Of a DNA stretch of 20,262 nucleotides, positions 14,450 to 20,262 are shown one piece after another. The notes beneath the pieces were generated by a model. That model had not been told where the DNA came from and ran no database searches. It saw nothing but the letters and a program-made list of their open reading frames with translations. Both the position numbers and the translations under genes were made by a program. The stretch covers positions 1 through 20,262 of the IMG/VR virus record IMGVR_UViG_3300042391_000328. The stretch is one strand, 5' to 3'. The stretch is from a virus. The number at the start of each line of letters is the position of its first letter. Within the stretch, counting starts at the first letter, position 1.

Positions 14450-16888
14450 ATGGGTAAAACAATAGAAGAACTATTTAGGACCAAGGTATTAAGTGATGGT
14501 AATACGGCTGAAACGAAATATGATATTCGTAATAGTAAAGATTTGCCCATCACAACACCGGTGGGTGCATTAGGTCTGTCATTTAAAGCGGCAACTGCAA
14601 TTAGACAAAAGATATCAACAACTAAGGGAGAAAGTAGAATTGAAGAAGAAACAAGTGGATTGAGAATCTTAAATACACTATCAGCGCCAATAACATATGG
14701 TACTGATATATTTAGATTTCAAAAGAAATCCACTAGACTTGTTGAAATAATGAAGGATAGTGTTAATACAAATAATTCTCAAGATGCAGGTATTGTTGGC
14801 AATCTTCTTAAAAAAGCAGAAAACTTTGGATTAAATATTGCAAGTAAATTGGGTATTGCATTTCCTGAATCAACTATACCAACAAAGATTTCGTTAAACT
14901 CAGATTTCAAATCAGGCAAAGAGCCTGATACTATGATTACTCTTGCTAAAATAAAAGGAGATTCAAAAGGTAATTTAGTTGGACAACTTTTAAAAAATAA
15001 TGCAAAAGGAACTCCAAAACAAATTGGCAACCAAATATTAGGAGCTGGGATAGATTTACTTAAAGGAGAAATAAAGAAAAAATTATTTGGAGCACCTAAA
15101 CAGGGTGCACAAAATTTAGCAGGTAAAAGTGCAACCGAAGTACAATATGATAGTTCGGGTAAATACTCAGATACAGTAAATGCATCGGATGAAGATATCT
15201 ATAAAAGAAATGATTTATCGAGTATTCATTTTGAAAAAATAAATGGTAAAAAGCAAACGCAAGCAAATGCGGTAAATAAGTTTTTAGAAAATAGTAAATT
15301 AAAAATAACTCCAAAAGATTTACCAATACCTACTCCGAATTTAGGGGGGAAACTAAATTTAGACACATCTAGATTTAATATAGGTGGTAAAATTTCTTCT
15401 ATAACGGATTCTGTAACAAATAAATTATCTTCGGCTAGAAAGGAAGGTCAAACTTTAATATCAAGCGGAAAGTTAAAAATCGGAGATATAAACCCAGCAG
15501 TTCCACCTGAACAAGCATCTACACCAATTATGTATTCAGACACGGTTGATGAGGCACAGACTGATATTACATTAAGACATGATTTATCTTCCAAATTAGA
15601 TGCCTTAAATGCAGCGACTACAAAAATGAATACAAGTGAAACAGCAGCGGAAAGACAAGCGGTTACTATTAACACTTATTCATCTAGGAAAGATGGACAG
15701 ACACCTAAAGTAAGTTTAAAATCAAAATATGGTATTGATAGTAATGGTCAATCTGATTTTGTAAATGAAAAAACTCAATATAAAGGTGATACATTAAAAA
15801 TAGGAGCCGATACATTGGATGATTATGATTTTATAACTTTAAAATTTACATCAATCGGCAAAGGGCGATCTGTAAATTTTAGAGCAACTCTATCTGGTAT
15901 TACTGAAACCACAACGCCAAGTTGGGATTCAGCTAAATTTATTGGTTCACCATTTCCATATTGGACTTATACTGGTATAGAAAGAAGTGTATCTTTTAAT
16001 TTTAAAGTATATTCAACTACGCCATTACAGCATATAGCGGCTTGGCAACGATTAAACTTTTTAACATCACTGGCATATCCACAAGGATATAACGGCGATA
16101 TAGCTGTTGTGGCACCGTTTATTAGGATTACTATTGGTAATTTATATAAAAATAAAACATGTTTTATTTCACAACTTTCATATACAGTTGATGATAATGG
16201 TACTTGGGAAGTTGGGCCTATTGGAATTGATGATAAGGCTAAGTTTGAAATAAATGGTGAATCGACTACAATAGATAATTATAAATTACCTAAAATCATA
16301 GATGTGAGTGTAACATTAAACTTAATAGAATCTAGAGGTAATACGGAAGCCGGATATTTGTATGGATTTGATAAATTACCAAGACAAGTTTATAAAGGAA
16401 AAGATAAAGATGGTAAAGAAACAACTAGAATATTAAGTAGCGAAACCGCAATTCCTAAAGCTGAAGCTGCGACCGATGCGAATTCAAAAACAAGTACCGC
16501 ACAAGCGGCCGCCCCGGCAAATACAACACTTCCAAAAGCGGATACTGTATCGGTGGCTGCAAAAGTAAATAATCCGGCACAAGCAACCACACCGGCTCAA
16601 ACAAATACTCCCGCTATTGAAAACTCGGCTGGAGTGGATGTACCAGCGCCACCTAGATATATGGTTAGGGCACGATTAAATGACAATTCGACTAAGCTTA
16701 CTGGAAGAATTGCAGCAAATGGGAGAATAGAGTATGATGAAGATTACCCATTAAATTTTACTTATACATATAATGGTCAACAGTGGAGCGGTGTTGATGC
16801 GGTTAAATTAAAATTAATAGATGATTGTAGAAAGGGATGGACCGCAAGAAATGGTAAATATTGGGCAAAGAGTGAAAATATAAGTTAA
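14450..16888 (+). CDS. Baseplate / tail-tube-cap structural protein (gp48/gp54-like domain)
   Basis: 812 residues. The core at about residues 455-640 has features I associate with tail-tube-cap or baseplate proteins: TSIGKGRSVNFRATLSGITE, PSWDSAKFIGSPFPYWTYTG, then RSVSFNFKVY, WQRLNFLTSLAYPQGY, APFIRITIGNLYKNK and a closing IDVSVTLNLIESRG. The N-terminal 450 residues are low-complexity and include a duplicated YSDTV...DLSS element. After the core comes an Ala/Thr/Pro-rich linker (about 16440-16630) and a separate C-terminal domain of about 85 residues (PRYMVRARLNDNS to GKYWAKSENIS). It follows the tape measure by 2 bases and precedes the LysM-like wedge gene by 4, and in T4 genes 48 and 54 likewise follow gene 29. 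Structural role likely; exact gp48 versus gp54 assignment uncertain. Confidence 0.65.
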   Translation: MGKTIEELFRTKVLSDGNTAETKYDIRNSKDLPITTPVGALGLSFKAATAIRQKISTTKGESRIEEETSGLRILNTLSAPITYGTDIFRFQKKSTRLVEIMKDSVNTNNSQDAGIVGNLLKKAENFGLNIASKLGIAFPESTIPTKISLNSDFKSGKEPDTMITLAKIKGDSKGNLVGQLLKNNAKGTPKQIGNQILGAGIDLLKGEIKKKLFGAPKQGAQNLAGKSATEVQYDSSGKYSDTVNASDEDIYKRNDLSSIHFEKINGKKQTQANAVNKFLENSKLKITPKDLPIPTPNLGGKLNLDTSRFNIGGKISSITDSVTNKLSSARKEGQTLISSGKLKIGDINPAVPPEQASTPIMYSDTVDEAQTDITLRHDLSSKLDALNAATTKMNTSETAAERQAVTINTYSSRKDGQTPKVSLKSKYGIDSNGQSDFVNEKTQYKGDTLKIGADTLDDYDFITLKFTSIGKGRSVNFRATLSGITETTTPSWDSAKFIGSPFPYWTYTGIERSVSFNFKVYSTTPLQHIAAWQRLNFLTSLAYPQGYNGDIAVVAPFIRITIGNLYKNKTCFISQLSYTVDDNGTWEVGPIGIDDKAKFEINGESTTIDNYKLPKIIDVSVTLNLIESRGNTEAGYLYGFDKLPRQVYKGKDKDGKETTRILSSETAIPKAEAATDANSKTSTAQAAAPANTTLPKADTVSVAAKVNNPAQATTPAQTNTPAIENSAGVDVPAPPRYMVRARLNDNSTKLTGRIAANGRIEYDEDYPLNFTYTYNGQQWSGVDAVKLKLIDDCRKGWTARNGKYWAKSENIS

Positions 16889-16892
16889 GCGT

Positions 16893-17183
16893 ATGGAAAG
16901 TAGATATTATAATTTAGAAACTAAAAAAACTCACGATGGTAGAACGGTGTATAGACCAAAAATATATCCTAATATTCCATTGAGAGATGATGATGTATAT
17001 GTAATGACCGAATTGGGTGATAGATTGGATACGTTAGCATTTCAATATTACGAAGACCCAACTCTTTGGTGGATTATAGCATCTGCAAATAATATACATG
17101 ATGCTCCTCTAGGATTTCCAGAAGCAACCGTATTAAGAATTCCGTTAAACTATATAGCGATAGTAACTGATTTCACAAAATAA
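16893..17183 (+). CDS. LysM-like baseplate wedge protein (gp53-like)
   Basis: 96 residues. The diagnostic part is GDRLDTLAFQYYEDPTLWWI followed by IASANNIHD and then LRIP, the LysM-like fold shared by T4 gp53-type wedge proteins and gpX-type tail proteins: a Gly-Asp start, a Tyr-x-Asp-Pro-x-Leu-Trp-Trp core and a closing IP. T4 gp53 is about twice as long, so this is a compact version. It probably joins baseplate parts around the hub rather than binding cell wall. It begins 4 bases after the preceding stop and ends 13 bases before the hub-like gene, so cotranscription is likely. The ATG is preceded by GTTAAGCGT with no Shine-Dalgarno sequence. Confidence 0.75.
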   Translation: MESRYYNLETKKTHDGRTVYRPKIYPNIPLRDDDVYVMTELGDRLDTLAFQYYEDPTLWWIIASANNIHDAPLGFPEATVLRIPLNYIAIVTDFTK

Positions 17184-17196
17184 TTAAATAAAGTTT

Positions 17197-19518
17197 ATGT
17201 CAGCATTTCCAAATTTCTCAAATATTGCAGATTACGTTCAAAACGAACTAGCTCTTAGAAAAGGGGATATTTATAAAGTATCCAACTTAAATGCTTGGGT
17301 TAGAGTTGCATCCGGTGTAGGTGGCGGCTGTCAAATACTATCAAATCCAAATTGGGATTTATTTGCAAACTACCCATCTATATATGGTAGTGGTACTATG
17401 AGTGGTACAATAGGGCTTACTTGGTCTAATAATTATATTATTGCCAGTGGTGAGTTTCATGGATTTAGACCTAAACCAAATATAACATCAATTGAAATAG
17501 ACGAAGGTGCTGGTGCACTTTCTAGAAAAGCAACATTTTCAATAACCTGCTATACAAGAGCACAATTAGATACTGTGTGTAAATACTATTTAGAACCTGG
17601 ATATACAATATTTTTAGAATGGGGATGGAACACTGCAAACGGTGTATCCGGATATACTAAAGAATTAAATGGTGATAGTGTTGGTCAATTTCAATCATTT
17701 GATGCGGTTAATGAAAAACGTAAATCAGCTGGTGGTCATTATGATAATTATTTGGGATTTATAACAGGTGGAAGCGTTGCTATGAGTGGACAAGAATGGA
17801 CAGTGACTGTAAAATGTACGGGATTTACAGAACTACCAGCATTTCTTATGGCAGCGGATAACGTTGAACCGGCTAATGGTGAAACCACAACTACGAAAAC
17901 TTATGAATCATATGAAATAGATTTTGAAGCAGATTTTGGTAAACAGAGATTTAAGCAAGCATTTAATAGATTGGCAACAAATAAACAAAGTGTTGATGTT
18001 GCTGATACTTTAATACAAGATGTTATTACTGCATCTCCTTTGAATTTTATAAATGTTGATGAAAATGTAAAAGCTAAAATGAACAGCCAATTATCGGGGA
18101 CTAGTTTTTTAGGTTTTAAATTTGGAGGAGGGGCCAAGACAAAAGATGAAGGAAAAACCGCAACCGGTAAAAAATCAACAACGTCAAAAACTGTGGAGAT
18201 TCCAGACGGTACGGAATTAATTGGTGATGCGGGATTTATAAAGTTTTCGGCATTATCTGAAATTTTGAGTAGAATTGGATTTCAGGCATTTAAAGTAGGT
18301 CCTAAAATAGTTAGTGTAAGGGTAAATACAAAAAATACCGTATGTAGTGCATTTCCAAAAATATTTAGTACCGATAAAAGTAAACTATTTATACCAAACC
18401 CAAACACCCCTAAATTTTCATTACTCCAAGCATCAGAAGGGATTACTCAAAAAGATTTTACTAACATTATTAATAATTCAATATCATATGAACAAAAAAA
18501 AGTATTATTCCCATACGATAAAGATATAAAATTCGGTAATGTTGAAGGCAAAGGGCAGATACAATATGGGAAAGATACAACTATTGAACGAATAAATAAA
18601 GATGCATTAACGTATGGGTTTTTAGATGACCTTTATATAAATATGGAATTTGTTAAAGGTATTATGGAAACAAAGAATTTTTCTATAAAAGATGCGTTAT
18701 ACCAACTATTGAATGGAATATCTTCTGCAGCAGGGGGTATTTGGGATTTTCAAATTCAAGAACAAAGTGCTCCTGAAGATACTACCGAGTTGGTTGTAGT
18801 TGATATGAACATGGCACCACAATCTTCCACAACGCCATATCAATTTTCATTATCCGGTGTACAATCCGTTTTTATGGATGCGGCATTGGATTTAGATATT
18901 AGTGGTGCAAAGATGAATCAGATAATTGGAAACCGATTAGGACAAAAAGTTAATGGAAGTCAAACTGATATAAAAAGTAAGAAAAAAGGTCTTTTTTCTG
19001 ATTCGGATGATTTGGTTTTAAAAAGTATAGAAGCTAAACGTGGTGAACCAAATGATGCTACACCAGTTTTAAAAAATAAAAGTAAAGACGAGATTAAAAA
19101 AGATAAAGAAGCAGCTGCTGAGAAAGCCAAAGAAAAGGCAATGCAGATGTTTTTAAGTAAAATTGGATACGCACCAAAAATTGAGTTAAAAGACAATTCT
19201 GATTTTACGAAACCACTTGAGGAAATGACTTACATTACGGCATATAATGACCAATTGGTATTTGAGGCATTGAAAAATGGACATGATAAAGTAAGTGAAC
19301 AAAATGGAGTATCCGCATTGATGCCAATTAAATTTAGTTTTACGATGCATGGTATTAGCGGTATTAAAAGGGGCGATAAATTTACAGTAAGTGGAATTCC
19401 AAAAGCGTATGAAGAAACGGGATTCTTTCAAGTAACATCCGTAAAACATACAATTACAGATATGCTTTGGAAAACCGAAATAACAGGTGGGTTTAGATTA
19501 AATAAACCTAAAGCATAA
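17197..19518 (+). CDS. Baseplate hub-like structural protein
   Basis: 773 residues. The N-terminal part holds GEFHGFRPKPNITSIEIDEG, then RKATFSITCYTRAQLDTVCK and YYLEPGYTIFLEWGWN, typical of large hub-type virion proteins of marine T4-like phages. The centre (about residues 310-345) is a Lys/Thr-rich, probably flexible segment. Residues about 590-650 are Lys/Glu-rich and helical (KSKDEIKKDKEAAAEKAKEK). The C-terminal domain has FTMHGISGIKRGDKFTVSGI, then YEETGFFQVTSVKHTI and WKTEITGGFR, a pattern seen at the end of gp27/gpD-like hub proteins. It is about twice the length of T4 gp27 (391), so extra domains are fused. Position after the gp53-like gene supports a baseplate role. No lysozyme domain is visible. 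Confidence 0.65.
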   Translation: MSAFPNFSNIADYVQNELALRKGDIYKVSNLNAWVRVASGVGGGCQILSNPNWDLFANYPSIYGSGTMSGTIGLTWSNNYIIASGEFHGFRPKPNITSIEIDEGAGALSRKATFSITCYTRAQLDTVCKYYLEPGYTIFLEWGWNTANGVSGYTKELNGDSVGQFQSFDAVNEKRKSAGGHYDNYLGFITGGSVAMSGQEWTVTVKCTGFTELPAFLMAADNVEPANGETTTTKTYESYEIDFEADFGKQRFKQAFNRLATNKQSVDVADTLIQDVITASPLNFINVDENVKAKMNSQLSGTSFLGFKFGGGAKTKDEGKTATGKKSTTSKTVEIPDGTELIGDAGFIKFSALSEILSRIGFQAFKVGPKIVSVRVNTKNTVCSAFPKIFSTDKSKLFIPNPNTPKFSLLQASEGITQKDFTNIINNSISYEQKKVLFPYDKDIKFGNVEGKGQIQYGKDTTIERINKDALTYGFLDDLYINMEFVKGIMETKNFSIKDALYQLLNGISSAAGGIWDFQIQEQSAPEDTTELVVVDMNMAPQSSTTPYQFSLSGVQSVFMDAALDLDISGAKMNQIIGNRLGQKVNGSQTDIKSKKKGLFSDSDDLVLKSIEAKRGEPNDATPVLKNKSKDEIKKDKEAAAEKAKEKAMQMFLSKIGYAPKIELKDNSDFTKPLEEMTYITAYNDQLVFEALKNGHDKVSEQNGVSALMPIKFSFTMHGISGIKRGDKFTVSGIPKAYEETGFFQVTSVKHTITDMLWKTEITGGFRLNKPKA

Positions 19519-19522
19519 TAAA

Positions 19523-19897
19523 ATGAATATAGATAGATACAGTGAAATATCAAATAATGGTAGTACTTTTGATGAAAAGGTAATATCCGCTCATATACCA
19601 ACACCAACTGAATTGGATTATAATAGAGGCTATATTGTGCGATATTTTATTCAAAAAGCAAATGATTCAAAATCTAGAATAGTTGAAGTGGATTATATTG
19701 GGTATAAAAAATTTGTAGGAGATGTGTTTTATACCGCAGCTACCTTAGATTGGAAAATAAAGGGAAACGATGCGGAAATAACTGAGTGTAATTTTAAATC
19801 AATAAAGACCGTTATTAATAAAATACCATTAATACAATCATATCTTCCTAATTTAAAGCAATTTAAAAAGAAAACCGATTTGGTAGTTTCGGAATAA
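19523..19897 (+). CDS. Small protein of unknown function at the end of the baseplate block
   Basis: 124 residues, not recognised by name. The N-terminus is polar (MNIDRYSEISNNGSTFDEKV); the core is YNRGYIVRYFIQKANDSKSR, then VEVDYIGYKKF, FYTAATLDWKIKGNDAEITE, and a basic C-terminal helix (LPNLKQFKKKTDL). It looks like a compact alpha/beta protein without signal or membrane segment. It starts 4 bases after the hub-like gene and is the last protein gene before the tmRNA, so it is probably cotranscribed with the baseplate genes. A minor baseplate or hub-associated part is a reasonable guess from context only. Confidence 0.75.
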   Translation: MNIDRYSEISNNGSTFDEKVISAHIPTPTELDYNRGYIVRYFIQKANDSKSRIVEVDYIGYKKFVGDVFYTAATLDWKIKGNDAEITECNFKSIKTVINKIPLIQSYLPNLKQFKKKTDLVVSE

Positions 19898-19902
19898 TTT
19901 CG

Positions 19903-19911
19903 TATATTTAC
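19903..19911 (+). promoter_or_regulatory. Candidate tmRNA promoter element
   Basis: TATATTTAC ends 10 bases before the tmRNA 5' end at 19922, in the 24-base gap after the last protein gene. It resembles the TATTTATAC motif before several protein genes and also a relaxed Bacteroidota TAnnTTTG element. With RNase P trimming a leader of a few bases, the spacing fits a -10-like box. Inferred. Confidence 0.4.
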
Positions 19912-19921
19912 ATAATCATAT

Positions 19922-20262
19922 GGGGATGCCATGGAATTGATTGCAATGAGAATGGTAGTACCACACGTAGACCGAAGTACTAGATGTCTTTAAATCTGTA
20001 CAAAACAATAACTGACGAAATGTCAACTATGACCTTTGATTCTATGATGGAATTCATTGGGGCTTCTGAGTACGCATACGCTGCTTAGTTCATTCCGCAT
20101 CACTCGTGGAACATTTAAATAGAAGTGAACAAAAAGGAGCTCTACCTATCGGCTCTTAAAAACTGATAGGTTGGTGGAAAGCTGTACTAACCATACGGCC
20201 CCAATTATTTTGGAAAGTGAATAAGATTAAACTTTACCTAAACGTGTGATATGCTGGTATTA
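19922..20262 (+). ncRNA. ssrA: Phage-borne tmRNA (3' end outside window)
   Basis: The 5' end GGGGATGCCATGGAATTGATTG matches the tmRNA pattern GGGG-TG-TGGA-T-GA. Secondary structure supports it. CACACGT (19962-19968) pairs with ACGTGTG (20242-20248), the P2 helix. A candidate PK1 is AGAC (19969-19972) with GTCT (19986-19989), plus GTAC-t-AGAT (19977-19985) with ATCTGTAC (19994-20001). A tag frame ends EYAYAA and TAG at 20086-20088. A textbook H-type pseudoknot at 20135-20170 joins AGGAGC to GCTCTT (one G-U) and CCTATC to GATAGG. Later complementarity (GCTGTA with TACGGC, TGGT with ACCA) suggests another folded unit. tmRNA with SmpB rescues stalled ribosomes and tags the product for proteolysis. 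The T arm, acceptor 3' strand and CCA lie beyond the window edge, and the D-domain is diverged from host consensus. Confidence 0.88.
20014..20088 (+). other. tmRNA tag reading frame
   Basis: In the frame that ends GAG TAC GCA TAC GCT GCT TAG, codons are open back past 20011. If the resume codon lies about 12 bases after PK1, as in E. coli, it is GAC at 20014, giving a 24-residue tag: DEMSTMTFDSMM, then EFIGASEYAYAA. The end YAYAA resembles the usual YALAA degron, but the tag is much longer than the common 8-15 residues. The resume position is inferred. Confidence 0.6.

Noticed and set aside
19729-19932. Antisense open frame across the end of the last protein gene
   Set aside because: It overlaps a well-supported + strand gene and the tmRNA 5' end, has no recognisable motif, and no other gene in the window is on the - strand.
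19922-20262. Host tmRNA as a prophage attachment site
   Set aside because: The neighbours are lytic T4-like structural genes, no integrase or duplicated 3' end is visible, and the D-domain is diverged. A phage-borne gene is more likely, though the downstream sequence is needed to be sure.

Overview
The window is a virion-structure segment of a contractile-tailed, T4-like bacteriophage. All genes lie on the + strand, the DNA is AT-rich, and most genes are packed tightly. Recognisable parts are a tail sheath (gp18-like), a tail tube (gp19-like), a gp26-like baseplate/chaperone protein, a tape measure, baseplate and hub proteins, and a huge modular tail fibre. Nearly every start codon has an A-rich leader and no convincing Shine-Dalgarno sequence (the tail-tube gene is a possible exception). 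Together with the low GC this suggests, but does not prove, a host in the Bacteroidota (a marine or freshwater flavobacterial-type phage).

Layout. 1-7024: 3' part of one giant fibre gene, 5'-truncated by the window. It encodes about 100 collagen-like Gly-X-Y triplets, a beta-rich shaft, at least twelve copies of a YD-x-TGYY-DP motif with duplicated cassettes between them, and a C-terminal peptidase S74-type self-cleaving chaperone. 7074-7478: small conserved protein of unknown function. 7620-9944 and 9997-10485: tail sheath and tail tube. 10592-11591: gp26-like protein with a second overlapping reading frame reached across a T7 run, resembling the G/GT-type tail-assembly chaperones found just upstream of tape measure genes. 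11641-11856: small helical protein. 11865-14447: tape measure. 14450-19897: probable tail-tube-cap/baseplate protein, LysM-like baseplate wedge protein, hub-like protein and a small unknown protein. 19922 to the window end: a tmRNA (ssrA), truncated at its 3' end.

The genes form one assembly programme. Hub and baseplate proteins plus the tape measure (with its chaperones) nucleate the tail, gp19-like tube subunits polymerise to tape-measure length, gp18-like sheath surrounds the tube, and the trimeric fibre is matured by its C-terminal chaperone. Putative terminators at about 7499-7548, 10504-10532 and 11574-11604 are each followed by a TATTTATA-type motif that may be the phage late promoter. 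The same type of motif precedes the tube gene, the 7074 gene and the tmRNA.

The two most notable observations are the phage-borne tmRNA with an apparently long tag frame ending EYAYAA, and a probable programmed -2 or +1 frameshift in the tail chaperone gene.
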